NCBI GenBank assembly: GCA_900540455.1
Contig: UQGD01000004.1
Span: forward strand, 38,650-102,649
Direction: 5' to 3'
From: an uncultured Faecalibacterium sp.
Lineage (GTDB): Bacteria; Bacillota; Clostridia; Oscillospirales; Ruminococcaceae
DNA length: 64,000 bases
Below, in pieces: positions 24,473-33,518 of this stretch. The first letter of the stretch is position 1; every line of letters begins with the position of its first letter. A program made the translations under genes and the position numbers. The notes below the pieces were generated by a model, which saw only the letters and a program-made list of their open reading frames with translations, did not search any database and was not told the DNA's origin.

Positions 24473-26878
24473 TTACTTGCCCATGGGGACGGTGGGTGCA
24501 TGCCAGATGTCCCGTGCGTAGTCCAGCACCGAGCGGTCTGCGCTGAAGATGCCGCTGTTGGCAATGTTCTTCAGGCTCATGCGGGCCCAGGTCTGACGGT
24601 CAGCATACAGCCGCTGCAGGTCGGCCTGTGCACGGCGGTAGTCCTTGAAGTCGGCCATGACCATATAGGGGTCGCTGGAACGCAGGTTTTCGGTCACTTC
24701 GCGGAAGTTCTCGCCGTTCCAGCCCTGCTCCAGGAAGTTCAGCACAGAGTTTGCCACATCGTCGCCCATGATAAAGGCGCTGGGGTGGTAGCCCATCTGC
24801 TTCAGGTTGTTGACCTCCGGGGTCAGCATGCCAAAGATCAGCTCGTTTTCCTTGCCGGCTGCATCTGCGATCTCCACGTTTGCGCCGTCCAGGGTGCCCA
24901 GGGTCACAGCGCCGTTCAGCATGAACTTCATGTTGCCGGTACCGGAAGCCTCGGTGCCTGCCAGGGAGATCTGCTCAGAGACCTCGGCTGCAGGCATCAG
25001 GTGCTCGCTCAGAGAGACGCAGTACTCCTCCAGGTAGACCACCCGCAGCTTCTCACGCACAACGGGATCGTTGTTGATCAGATCGCCCAGCTTGCAGATC
25101 ATGCGGATCATCTGCTTGGCCATATAGTAGCCGGGGGCTGCCTTTGCGCCGAAGATATAGGTCTTGGGGATAAAGTCGGCGTTGGGGTTCTGTTTCAGGT
25201 ACAGATACTGGGCAGCGATATTCAGCGCATTCAGGTGCTGGCGCTTGTACTCATGCATCCGCTTGACCTGGCAGTCAAAGATGGAGTTGGGGTCGATCAC
25301 CTGGCCGGTGCTCTTTGCCAGATAGTTGGCAAAGGCCGTCTTGTTCTCCAGCTTGATCTCGTTCAGCCGGGTCAGGACAGTGGCGTCCTTAGAGTAGCTG
25401 TTCAGTTTGGTCAGGGCAGAAGCATCCTGCTTATAGTCCTCGCCAATGGTCTCATCCAGCAGTTTGCACAGGCCGGGGTTGGAGGCCAGCAGCCAGCGGC
25501 GGTAGGCGATGCCGTTGGTCACGTTCTTGAAAGCCTGCGGTTTGAACAGGTAATAATCGTGGAAGACGCTCTGCTTGATGATTTCGCTGTGCAGCTTGGA
25601 AACACCGTTGATGCTGTTGGCGGTGTAGGCGCAGATGTTGGCCATACGCACCTGGTTGTCGCCGATCAGTGCCATATAGTTGATCTTGCCCTGGTCGCCA
25701 GGGAAAGCCTTTTCCAGCTCAGCACGGGCGCGGCGGTCCATCTCCACCACGATCTGGTAGATACGGGGCAGGGTCATGCGGAAGATGTCCACATTCCACT
25801 TTTCCAGTGCCTCGGCCATGACTGTGTGGTTGGTGTAGGAGAACACCTTCTGGCAGATCTGGAAAGCCTTGTCCCAGCCGAAGCCACAGTCATCCAGCAG
25901 AATGCGCATCATCTCCGGGATGGCCAGGGTGGGGTGGGTGTCGTTCAGCTGAATGGCCACCTTGTCGGGCAGGTTTTCCAGGGTGGCGTAGGTGGACAGG
26001 TGGTTCTGCACGATATCGCCGATGGAAGCAGCAGACAGGAAGTACTGCTGGCGCAGGCGCAGGATCTTGCCTTCCACATGGTTGTCGTTGGGGTACAGCA
26101 CTTTGGAGATCAGCTCTGCATTGGCGTTTTTGCTCATAGCAGCGTTGTAATTGCCCAGGGAGAAGCTGGACATATCAAAATCCGGAGCCTTGGCCTGCCA
26201 CAGACGCAGCTTGGCGACGCCCTGGCCGTGGTAGCCCTGGACATACAGGTCAGAGGGCACAGCCATTACGCTGTTGTAATTGGTGTGCTGGATATAATGG
26301 AAGCCGTTGTCCCAGTTCTCCCGGATCTCGCCGTCAAAGCGCACCTCAATGGCCTGGTCGGGGTGGCTCTTCAGCCAGACCTGGCCGCCGGGCAGCCAGT
26401 TGTCTGCCCGCTCCTGCTGCCAGCCGTCCACGATCTTCTGCTTGAAGATGCCGTATTCATACAGGATCGAGTAGCCGGTGCCGCAGATCTCGGTGGTGGC
26501 CATGCCGTCCAGGTAGCAGGCAGCCAGGCGGCCCAGACCGCCATTGCCCAGACCTGCATCCGGCTCTTCTTCGTAGATGCCGTCAATGTTGATATCGGCA
26601 TCGGCCAGCACCTGGGCGGCTACTTCGTTCAGGCCCAGATTGAACAGGCTCATCTTCAGGCTGCGGCCCATCAAAAACTCCATGCACAGGTAGTACACCT
26701 GCTTGGAGCCAGTGCCGATGGCTTTGGACAAAAACTTCTGATGATTGGCGCTCATCATCTGGCGGCAGATCAGAGCCAGCGAGCGGTAGATCTGCTGATT
26801 GGAGGCGACGCTCAGGTCCACGCCATATTCCGTGGTCAGCTTATCCTGAAGAATCTTCGCAAATTCTTTCGTAGTCAT
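24473..26878 (-). CDS. glgP: Glycogen/maltodextrin phosphorylase
   Basis: This 801-residue enzyme releases glucose-1-phosphate from glycogen or maltodextrins. Signature blocks run through the whole length: DAGLGNGGLGRLAACYLDG near residue 100, the family block EASGTGNMKFMLNGA near residue 655 whose Lys binds pyridoxal phosphate, and QLNDTHP in the middle. Length equals bacterial GlgP (about 800). The ATG at 26878 is preceded by GATAGGAGA. A strong promoter lies 105 bases upstream. Together with the GH13 enzyme downstream it forms a glucan degradation unit separated by a terminator, so glgP is probably made in excess. Confidence 0.96.
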   Translation of the reverse strand: MTTKEFAKILQDKLTTEYGVDLSVASNQQIYRSLALICRQMMSANHQKFLSKAIGTGSKQVYYLCMEFLMGRSLKMSLFNLGLNEVAAQVLADADINIDGIYEEEPDAGLGNGGLGRLAACYLDGMATTEICGTGYSILYEYGIFKQKIVDGWQQERADNWLPGGQVWLKSHPDQAIEVRFDGEIRENWDNGFHYIQHTNYNSVMAVPSDLYVQGYHGQGVAKLRLWQAKAPDFDMSSFSLGNYNAAMSKNANAELISKVLYPNDNHVEGKILRLRQQYFLSAASIGDIVQNHLSTYATLENLPDKVAIQLNDTHPTLAIPEMMRILLDDCGFGWDKAFQICQKVFSYTNHTVMAEALEKWNVDIFRMTLPRIYQIVVEMDRRARAELEKAFPGDQGKINYMALIGDNQVRMANICAYTANSINGVSKLHSEIIKQSVFHDYYLFKPQAFKNVTNGIAYRRWLLASNPGLCKLLDETIGEDYKQDASALTKLNSYSKDATVLTRLNEIKLENKTAFANYLAKSTGQVIDPNSIFDCQVKRMHEYKRQHLNALNIAAQYLYLKQNPNADFIPKTYIFGAKAAPGYYMAKQMIRMICKLGDLINNDPVVREKLRVVYLEEYCVSLSEHLMPAAEVSEQISLAGTEASGTGNMKFMLNGAVTLGTLDGANVEIADAAGKENELIFGMLTPEVNNLKQMGYHPSAFIMGDDVANSVLNFLEQGWNGENFREVTENLRSSDPYMVMADFKDYRRAQADLQRLYADRQTWARMSLKNIANSGIFSADRSVLDYARDIWHAPTVPMGK

Positions 26879-27273
26879 AAACGATCTCCTATCCCTGTAA
26901 AAAATGCGCATAATAACTCAAGAAATTGAGCCGTGGGGGGACAGTCCTCCCTCTCCATTGTCTGCCCCGACACAACGATAATATTATAATATGAAATTTT
27001 TGTGATTGCAAGGAAACAGCGGGATTTTTTCCGTTATGCCCTTTTTTCAGAGAATTTTTTGAAAGAACTGCTGAAAATTCAAAAATTCTACTTTCTCTTG
27101 CGGCTTCTTTATACTATAATAGGAGGAGCAGGGCTGCGCTGCCGGGCCTGCGCAAGGCTTGTGCCGGGACAAACTCGGCGAGAAATGTGCCCGGCGGCGT
27201 TTCCCATATGAAAAACTGCGCCTGTTTCCTGCCGGTTTTGGGGCGGGCGGGCCGCGTAAAGTGAGGATCAGAC
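26879..27273. other. Divergent intergenic region glgP/zapA
   Basis: The left part has the glgP promoter and leader, which contains small inverted repeats (CTCAA/TTGAG at about 26917). The right part has AT-rich boxes (TATACTATAAT at 27110-27120) with no good -35, then a 150-base GC-rich stretch before zapA with several inverted repeats (GCGCAAG/CTTGTGC, GCCGGG/CCCGGC). It could be a structured leader RNA; I could not match it to a known family. Confidence 0.5.
26983..27011 (-). promoter_or_regulatory. Promoter of glgP
   Basis: On the minus strand, TTGCAA and TATAAT are spaced by 17 bases. Confidence 0.8.
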
Positions 27274-27696
27274 ATGGTAAATAAGGTGAGAGTGACCATC
27301 GCAGGTGCGCCCTATGCCATTGCGACCACAGACTCAGAAAAATATATCCTTTCTCTGGCCAAAAAGCTGGATGAGGACATTACCAAGCTGCTGGATGCCA
27401 ACGCGAATCTTTCGGTGACCAAGGCGGCGGTGTTCTGCGCAATGGATTATCTGGACGAGTATCACAAGAGCGCCGGCAGTGCCGAAAATATGCGTAGCCA
27501 GATCCAGGAGTATATTGCGGATGCGGCCCGGGCAAAGCTGGCGGAGGATAAGACCAAGGCCGAGAACGAGGTGCTGCGCCGGGAGGCAGCGGCCCTTCGG
27601 GAACAGTTGGCCCGGCTGCGCAGCCGGGAGAGCCGCCGGGAGGCCCGGCTTGCACAGGAGCACCAGCAGAAGACGGAACAGGAAAACAGAGGTTGA
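27274..27696 (+). CDS. zapA: Cell division protein ZapA
   Basis: This 140-residue protein opens with the ZapA domain (residues 1-95: NKVRVTIAGAPYAIATTDSE, then YILSLAKKLDEDI and the helix with AVFCAMDYLDEY). ZapA bundles FtsZ filaments at the division site. The rest is a coiled coil rich in Glu, Arg and Ala that allows dimer-to-tetramer assembly; it is longer than in the E. coli protein (109 residues). GTGAGGA precedes the ATG. Two bases separate it from the U32 peptidase gene, so they form an operon with dut and maf. Confidence 0.9.
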   Translation: MVNKVRVTIAGAPYAIATTDSEKYILSLAKKLDEDITKLLDANANLSVTKAAVFCAMDYLDEYHKSAGSAENMRSQIQEYIADAARAKLAEDKTKAENEVLRREAAALREQLARLRSRESRREARLAQEHQQKTEQENRG

Positions 27697-27698
27697 TT

Positions 27699-29768
27699 AT
27701 GCCAAATATTGAAATTCTTGCCCCGGTGGGCAGTCAGGAAATGCTGCATGCAGCGGTATTCAGCGGAGCCGATGCGGTCTACCTGGGCTTTTCGGGGTTC
27801 AACGCCCGGTCCGGTGCGGGCAACTTTGATGCAGACAGCCTGCGGGAAGCCGTGGGCTTTTGCCATGCCAGAGGGGTCAAGGTCCATGTGGCCTTGAATA
27901 CGACCGTATACGACGAAGAACTGGCAGACCTGGCGCAGGCGGTAAAGGCGGTGGCAGAGAGCGGCGCAGATGCGGTGATCTGCCAGGATCTGGCGGTGGC
28001 GCAGCTGATCGGGCGCATTGCGCCGCAGCTGCCCCGCCACGGTTCTACCCAGATGAGCGTCCATACCCTGGAGGGCGCCCGGATGCTCAAGGACCTTGGG
28101 TTTACCCGGGTGGTCCTGGCCCGGGAGCTGAGCCTGGCCGAGGTGGAGCATATTACCAAGAACTGCGGCATCGAGACCGAATGTTTTGTTCACGGTGCGC
28201 TGTGCATGAGCGTCAGCGGACAGTGCTACATGTCTGTGTTCCTGGGTGGCCGCAGCGGCAACCGAGGGTCCTGTGCAGGCCCCTGCCGCCTGCCTTTTGA
28301 TGCCACCCCCCTGCCGGAGGGACGTCCCGGCCGCCTGCATCATCTGTCTTTGAAGGATAACTCGGTGATCGACCGCCTGGACCAGCTCCAGGCTTTGGGC
28401 GTGGCTTCGGCCAAGATCGAAGGCCGTCTGCGCACGCCGGAATATGTGGCGGCGGCGGTCAGCGCCTGCTTGGCTGGGCGGGAGGGCCGTGCCTACGACC
28501 GGGATCTGCTGAAAAACGTGTTCAGCCGTTCTGGTTTCACCTCCGGCTATCTGGACGGAAAGATCGACGGCACGATGTTTGGTGTCCGCAGCGAGGCGGA
28601 TGCCGAGCTGACCAAAAAGACCCTGCCTGCCCTGCGGGAGCTGTATCGGAGAGAGCGCCCCCGCGTGCCGGTAAAGATGAAGCTCCAGCTGGAGGAAGGC
28701 GGTCAGAAGCTGACCGTTGCCGATGCGGATGGAAACCGTGCCTTTGCTTATGGGGACACGGAGATGCAGCCCGCCCGCACCGATCCCACCGAAAGCCTGC
28801 GCCGGAGTCTGGCTAAGACCGGCGGCACCCCCTTTGCACCGGAGGAGATTCTGGTGGAGATGGAGGACGGGCCGTGGTATCTGCCCGGCAGTGCCGTCAA
28901 CGAGATGCGCCGGGCGGCGCTGGAAAGCCTGCTGCAGAAGCGGGAGGCGCCCCGTCCCTGGCCTGTACAGCCTGTGCAGCTGCCTCAGCCGGTGCGCCGT
29001 ACTTTGCCGCCGGACCGCACTCTGCGGGCCCGGTTTGAGCGGTGGGATCAGGTGCCCACAGAGGAACTGGCAGGGGTGGACCGGCTGATCCTGCCCATTG
29101 GACAGGCAGATTTTGTTCCACCGGAATGGCGGGATAAGACCATTTTGGAGCTGCCCCGGATGATGTTTGGTGCGTTGGAGCAGGATACAGCCCGCCGCAT
29201 CCAGCAGACCCAGGACCAGGGCTTTGCAGGGTACGAGGCAAGCAACATTGCCCATCTGCGGCTGTGCCGGGGGCTGCCCCTGTCCGGCGGGTTTGGGCTG
29301 AATATCACGAATCCGCTGGCAGCGCAGTTCTATGCAGACCAGGGGCTGGACTCTGTGTTGATCCTGCCGGAGGTGCGGGATGCAGAGATCGCTGCCATTG
29401 CTCCGGAGCATAAGGGCGCACCGGTCCCCACCGGTGTGCTGATCTACGGTCATATGCCGTTGATGATCACCCGTGCCTGCCCGCTGCAGAATGTGCAGGA
29501 TTGCGCCCATTGCAGCCGCGCCGGTACCCTGACCGACCGCAAAGCCCGGAAGTTCCCGGTGCGGTGCGGGCTGGGCGTGCGCACCATCTATAACCCGGTG
29601 CCTATCTATATGGGGGATAAACCCGGTGCCTTGGCGGTGGATTACGGTGTGGCATACTTTACCCTGGAAAGCCGGGACGAAGCCGTCCATATCCTGGAGA
29701 TGATCCGCACCCATGCGCCCTTTGAGGGCGAGTTTACCCGGGGCCTGTATTTCAAGGGCACCAACTAA
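27699..29768 (+). CDS. U32 family peptidase
   Basis: This 689-residue protein starts with the U32 fold (EILAPVGSQEMLHAAVFSGADAVYLG) and carries the U32 signature around residues 165-185: ECFVHGALCMSVSGQCYMS, whose cysteines bind an Fe-S cluster in relatives. A longer C-terminal part (residues about 300-689) is typical of the large Firmicutes U32 proteins with a DUF3656-like insertion. Relatives act in RNA modification (RlhA, TrhP hydroxylation) as often as in proteolysis, so a tRNA or rRNA hydroxylase role is plausible. The ATG at 27699 is two bases after the zapA stop. Confidence 0.92.
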   Translation: MPNIEILAPVGSQEMLHAAVFSGADAVYLGFSGFNARSGAGNFDADSLREAVGFCHARGVKVHVALNTTVYDEELADLAQAVKAVAESGADAVICQDLAVAQLIGRIAPQLPRHGSTQMSVHTLEGARMLKDLGFTRVVLARELSLAEVEHITKNCGIETECFVHGALCMSVSGQCYMSVFLGGRSGNRGSCAGPCRLPFDATPLPEGRPGRLHHLSLKDNSVIDRLDQLQALGVASAKIEGRLRTPEYVAAAVSACLAGREGRAYDRDLLKNVFSRSGFTSGYLDGKIDGTMFGVRSEADAELTKKTLPALRELYRRERPRVPVKMKLQLEEGGQKLTVADADGNRAFAYGDTEMQPARTDPTESLRRSLAKTGGTPFAPEEILVEMEDGPWYLPGSAVNEMRRAALESLLQKREAPRPWPVQPVQLPQPVRRTLPPDRTLRARFERWDQVPTEELAGVDRLILPIGQADFVPPEWRDKTILELPRMMFGALEQDTARRIQQTQDQGFAGYEASNIAHLRLCRGLPLSGGFGLNITNPLAAQFYADQGLDSVLILPEVRDAEIAAIAPEHKGAPVPTGVLIYGHMPLMITRACPLQNVQDCAHCSRAGTLTDRKARKFPVRCGLGVRTIYNPVPIYMGDKPGALAVDYGVAYFTLESRDEAVHILEMIRTHAPFEGEFTRGLYFKGTN

Positions 29769-29805
29769 GGGTGTTTGCGCAGTTAAAAAGAGATGAGGTA
29801 ATAAA

Positions 29806-30252
29806 ATGGAACCTATTACAGTAAAGTATAAAGTGCTGGACAGCCGCGCTAAGGTGCCGGTATATGCGACCCCCGGCGCCGCTGCAGCGGATCTGTGCGC
29901 AGTGCTGGACGAGCCGCTGACCCTGGCACCGATGGAGCGGGCGCTGGTGCCTACCGGTCTGGCGGTGGAGCTGCCCGGCCCGCAGGCGGTGGCTTTGGTC
30001 TATGCCCGCAGCGGCCTGTCTATTAAACATGGTCTGTGCATGGCCAACGGCGTAGGCGTGGTGGATAGCGACTACCGCGGAGAGCTGAAAGTGCCCATGG
30101 TCAATCTGGGGCAGCAGCCCTACACCATCCAGCCCGGGGAGCGGGTGGCGCAGCTGTGCATCGCACCGGTGTACACGGCCGCTTTTGTCCCGGCGGATGC
30201 CCTGGGCCAGACCCAGCGGGGAGAGGGGGGCTTCGGCTCCACGGGGAAATGA
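29806..30252 (+). CDS. dut: dUTP diphosphatase
   Basis: This 148-residue enzyme hydrolyses dUTP to dUMP, keeping uracil out of DNA. All five trimeric dUTPase motifs are visible: AAAADL, ARSGLSIKHG, NGVGVVDSDYRGE, GERVAQL and the C-terminal RGEGGFGSTG that closes over the substrate. GATGAGGT precedes the ATG. The stop overlaps the maf start region (ATGA), indicating coupling. Confidence 0.96.
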   Translation: MEPITVKYKVLDSRAKVPVYATPGAAAADLCAVLDEPLTLAPMERALVPTGLAVELPGPQAVALVYARSGLSIKHGLCMANGVGVVDSDYRGELKVPMVNLGQQPYTIQPGERVAQLCIAPVYTAAFVPADALGQTQRGEGGFGSTGK

Positions 30253-30254
30253 AG

Positions 30255-30833
30255 ATGAAAGAGTTGATCTTGGCATCTGCCAGCCCCCGCCGCCGGGAGC
30301 TTTTGTCCTTGTACACCACAGAGTTTACGGTCTGCGCCAGCGATTTTGACGAGGACTCGGTTGCGCCCTGCCCGCCGATGCAGCTGGTGGAGGCTCTGGC
30401 CCGTGGCAAATGCCTGTCGGTCTCTGCACAGCATCCCGGTGCGGTGGTCATCGGCTGTGATACAGTGGTGGAGCTGGATGGCCGTGTATTTGGCAAGCCC
30501 CACAGCACAGATGAGGCCGTGCAGATGCTGCGGGCTCTGTCCGGCCGGGTACATCGGGTCCATACAGGCGTCTGTGTGTCGGACGGCAGCCGGACCGAGA
30601 GCTTTGTGGATAGCTGCCAGGTGGCGTTCTTCCCGATTTTAGAGGAAGAGATCGCCCGGTATGCCGCTACAGAGGAACCCTATGATAAGGCTGGCGCCTA
30701 TGGCATCCAGGGCCATGCAGCCTTGTGGGTGGACCGCATCGAAGGGGATTATTATACGATCATGGGGCTGCCGGTCAGCCGCACGGTGCGTCTGGTGGAG
30801 CATTTTGCCCCGAAATTCCCCGAACAAAGATGA
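30255..30833 (+). CDS. maf: Maf-family nucleoside triphosphate pyrophosphatase
   Basis: This 192-residue protein begins LILASASPRRRELL, the Maf signature, and includes IGCDTVVELDG and the SGRVHRVHTG block. Maf proteins hydrolyse non-canonical or modified dTTP, UTP or CTP and can arrest division when overproduced. Two ATGs are close; the one at 30255 is eight bases from ACGGGGAA, while the first (30249) overlaps the dut stop and is too near. With dut it gives a two-enzyme nucleotide-pool cleansing pair at the end of the zapA operon. Confidence 0.92.
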   Translation: MKELILASASPRRRELLSLYTTEFTVCASDFDEDSVAPCPPMQLVEALARGKCLSVSAQHPGAVVIGCDTVVELDGRVFGKPHSTDEAVQMLRALSGRVHRVHTGVCVSDGSRTESFVDSCQVAFFPILEEEIARYAATEEPYDKAGAYGIQGHAALWVDRIEGDYYTIMGLPVSRTVRLVEHFAPKFPEQR

Positions 30834-30861
30834 AAAATAGCCGAAAAAGTTGGGAAAACGC

Positions 30862-30890
30862 TTGTGCAAAATTACCCGCAAGGCTATAAT
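30862..30890 (+). promoter_or_regulatory. Promoter of the mreBCD-PBP2 operon
   Basis: TTGTGC and a perfect TATAAT are spaced by 17 bases, 130 bases before the mreB start. Confidence 0.8.
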
Positions 30891-31021
30891 ATAAACGTGT
30901 TATTCTGCGCAGTACGGTATTTTGCAAGGGTACTGCGCTTTGGGAGACACTGGCTCAGGCCGGTGTCTGTATCAGGAGTGGGGCTGCACTGCCCAGGAGA
31001 GAAAAAGGAGAACGCTGCGCT

Positions 31022-32044
31022 ATGAGTTTTTTGTCTAAGGATATCGGCATTGATCTGGGTACCGCCAATACCCTGGTATATATGAAGGGCAAGGGGATCA
31101 TCATGCGGGAGCCCTCGGTGGTGGCGGTGGATACCAAGACCGACGAGGTGCGCTGTGTGGGTGGTGAGGCCAAGGCGGTCATCGGCCGTACCCCTGGCAG
31201 CATCGTGGCAGTGCGCCCGCTGAAGGACGGCGTGATTGCGGATTTTGACGTGACCGCCAATATGCTGGAGAATTTTCTGAAGCAGGCTTGCGGCAACAGC
31301 ATGTTCTCTCGTCCCCGGGTGGTCATCTGCATCCCCTCCGGCGTTACCGAGGTGGAGCGCCGGGCTGTGCGTGAGGCTACCCTCAAAGCAGGTGCCCGTC
31401 AGGTGTCGGTGATCGAGGAGCCTATGGCAGCTGCCATCGGTGCAGGTCTGCCCATCAGCGAGCCCACCGGCAGCATGATCGTGGATATCGGCGGCGGCAC
31501 GGCAGAGATCGCCGTGATCTCTCTGGGCGGCATCGTGGCCTCCCGCAGTGTGCGGATGGCCGGCGATATGTTCGACCAGGCCATCATTGCCTTTATCAAG
31601 CGTATGTACAACCTGCTGATCGGTGAGCGCACCGCGGAGCAGATCAAGATCGAGATCGGCTCTGCCTATGTGTTGGACCCGGAGATGACCATGGAGATCA
31701 AGGGCCGCAACCTGGTGGACGGCCTGCCCAAGAACATCGTTGTTCACTCGGAGGATGTGCGGCAGGCCCTGCTGGAGTGCCTGGCCAAGATCACCAGCGC
31801 CATCAAGGAGACCCTGGAGCGCACCCCCCCGGAGCTGAGCGCCGATATCATCGACCGCGGCATTACCCTGACCGGCGGCGGCGCACTGCTGCGGGGTCTG
31901 GATCAGCTGATCCAGAGCGAGACCGGCATCGATGTCCATATCGCAGAGGATCCGCTGGATTGTGTGGCAAAGGGCGCAGGCGCAGTGCTGGACCATGTGG
32001 ATATCCTGCACGATGTGCTGGATACCGACGGCAACCATATGTAA
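31022..32044 (+). CDS. mreB: Rod shape-determining protein MreB
   Basis: This 340-residue bacterial actin polymerises under the membrane and guides the elongation machinery. The actin-fold phosphate loops are clear: DIGIDLGTANTLVY at the start and MIVDIGGGTAEIAVISLGG near residue 155; the adenosine motif lies in LTGGGALLRGLDQL near residue 285. Length equals MreB. AAAAGGAG lies 11 bases before the ATG. It is first in mreB-mreC-mreD-PBP2, but a terminator hairpin separates it from mreC. Confidence 0.97.
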   Translation: MSFLSKDIGIDLGTANTLVYMKGKGIIMREPSVVAVDTKTDEVRCVGGEAKAVIGRTPGSIVAVRPLKDGVIADFDVTANMLENFLKQACGNSMFSRPRVVICIPSGVTEVERRAVREATLKAGARQVSVIEEPMAAAIGAGLPISEPTGSMIVDIGGGTAEIAVISLGGIVASRSVRMAGDMFDQAIIAFIKRMYNLLIGERTAEQIKIEIGSAYVLDPEMTMEIKGRNLVDGLPKNIVVHSEDVRQALLECLAKITSAIKETLERTPPELSADIIDRGITLTGGGALLRGLDQLIQSETGIDVHIAEDPLDCVAKGAGAVLDHVDILHDVLDTDGNHM

Positions 32045-32049
32045 CAAAC

Positions 32050-32088
32050 CAAAGCGCGGATGGCCCCGGTTGTCCGCGCTTTTTTGCA
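32050..32088 (+). terminator. Terminator between mreB and mreC
   Basis: AAAGCGCGGA and TCCGCGCTTT pair around a 12-base loop, followed by TTTTG. Since mreC has no visible promoter of its own, it probably lets only part of transcription through. Confidence 0.8.
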
Positions 32089-32111
32089 ATCACCTCTAGG
32101 AGGGGACCCTG

Positions 32112-32942
32112 TTGAAGGATTTTTTTGACACCTGGAAATTCAAGATATTGATCGCAGTAGCGGTGTTTCTGGTGGGCGTGCTGGCGTATGCGGGCGCAAA
32201 TGGCCGCTTGACAGCTGCCCCCCAGGAGCTGCTCAGCGTGGCGGCGGCACCGTTCCAGCGGGTGGCATCGGCCATCAGCGGCGGTATTTCTGCTGTGTGG
32301 GACAAGTACACCAGCATTGACGCAGTGGCAGCGGAAAACGAGGCTCTGCGGGCAGAAAATGCAGAGCTGCGGGAGCAGATGGTGGAGTACGACCGTCTCA
32401 AAGCGGAAAACCAGGCGTACAAAGCGCTGGCCAATATCCAGCAGCGCACACCGGAGCTGGTCTATGTCTCTGCCTTTGTCATCGGACGGGACCCGCTGGA
32501 CGCTTTTTGGGGCTTTACGCTGGATAAGGGCATGCTGGATGGTGTGTCGGTGGGGGATCCCATCGTCAGCGATGCAGGCTATCTGCTGGGCATGGTCACC
32601 GAAGCCGAGCTGACCAGCTGCAAGGTCATGACCATCCTGCATCCCAGCTTCAATGCAGCTGGGGTGGTATCCCGCACACGGGACAATGGCATCCTGACCG
32701 GCAGTGCAGAATATGCGGCAGAGGGACAGTGCATTTTTACCAATCTGCCCCGCGCCACAGAAGCACGCCGGGGGGATCAGATCATCACCACCGGTCTGGG
32801 CGGCGTATTTCCGCCGGATGTACTGGTGGGGACAGTGCAGGAGCTGGTGCCGGAGGCCAGCGGCAAGTCGGTGACGGCGGTGATCCGTCCCGGCGGCGAT
32901 GCCCGCACGGTCAAGCACGCTTTTATCATCACCGGGGAATGA
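32112..32942 (+). CDS. mreC: Rod shape-determining protein MreC
   Basis: This 276-residue protein has a short cytosolic end, one membrane helix (residues about 10-28), a coiled coil (residues about 70-105, AENEALRAENAELREQM) and the double beta-barrel MreC core (from LVYVSAFVIGRDP onward, with the GYLLGMV and GGVFPPDVLVG blocks). It links MreB to the wall synthases outside the cell. The start is a TTG at 32112 behind AGGAGGGG. MreD follows 13 bases after its stop. Confidence 0.93.
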   Translation: MKDFFDTWKFKILIAVAVFLVGVLAYAGANGRLTAAPQELLSVAAAPFQRVASAISGGISAVWDKYTSIDAVAAENEALRAENAELREQMVEYDRLKAENQAYKALANIQQRTPELVYVSAFVIGRDPLDAFWGFTLDKGMLDGVSVGDPIVSDAGYLLGMVTEAELTSCKVMTILHPSFNAAGVVSRTRDNGILTGSAEYAAEGQCIFTNLPRATEARRGDQIITTGLGGVFPPDVLVGTVQELVPEASGKSVTAVIRPGGDARTVKHAFIITGE

Positions 32943-32955
32943 AAGGGATAACGCC

Positions 32956-33489
32956 ATGGAGTCACGCCGTCGCCGCCGCCGCAGTCAGCTGCTCAAATGG
33001 GGCTGCTATGGGCTGGGGCTGCTGATCTGCACCGTGCTGCAGACCTGTCCAGGTTTATTCCAGCTGGGGCAGGCAAAACCACTGTATCTGCTGCCGTTGT
33101 GCCTGGCAGTCGCCAGTTTTGAGGGCGAGTTTGCGGGGGCACTGTTCGGAGCAGTGTGCGGCCTGATGTGGGACTGGACTGCCGGGCGCACGGTGGGCCT
33201 GCTGGCCTTGGCGCTGATGATGCTGGCCTTTGGGATGTCGGTGGCCGTGCAGCTGTTCCTCAAATGCAGCACACCCAACTTTGTGCTGGTGTCTGTGGGA
33301 TGCGCTCTGCTGCTGCTGTTGAGCGATTTTATGTTTTTCTATGTGATGCCGGGCTATGTGGGGGCTGCGCAGCGGGTAGTGACCTTTATACTGCCCTGCG
33401 CAGTGCTTACCGGGCCGGTGTCTGCGCCGCTGTTCTGGCTGGTGCGCCGCATCAATGCAGAATTTGCGATCGATACCGGTGCGATCTGA
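32956..33489 (+). CDS. mreD: Rod shape-determining protein MreD
   Basis: This 177-residue integral membrane protein has five or six hydrophobic segments after a very basic N terminus (RRRRRRSQ). CLAVASFEGEFAGALFGAVCGL is the typical EGE-type central block. MreD joins MreC and the RodA/PBP2 pair in the elongasome. The ATG at 32956 follows GAAAGGGA; in-frame extension upstream overlaps mreC and is rejected. Confidence 0.9.
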   Translation: MESRRRRRRSQLLKWGCYGLGLLICTVLQTCPGLFQLGQAKPLYLLPLCLAVASFEGEFAGALFGAVCGLMWDWTAGRTVGLLALALMMLAFGMSVAVQLFLKCSTPNFVLVSVGCALLLLLSDFMFFYVMPGYVGAAQRVVTFILPCAVLTGPVSAPLFWLVRRINAEFAIDTGAI

Positions 33490-33518
33490 CTTGAAAACCG
33501 TTTGAGGGAGAGGGGACA

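Noticed and set aside
24500..26929. 809-codon open frame opposite glgP
   Set aside because: It mirrors glgP in the antisense frame; high GC at third positions leaves that frame open. No family content or ribosome site.
27120..27273. Small SRP RNA or 6S RNA before zapA
   Set aside because: The GGAAGCAGC-type SRP loop is absent and no long central bubble hairpin of 6S type is evident.
27462..29714. 750-codon open frame opposite zapA and the U32 gene
   Set aside because: Antisense shadow with no recognisable domain.
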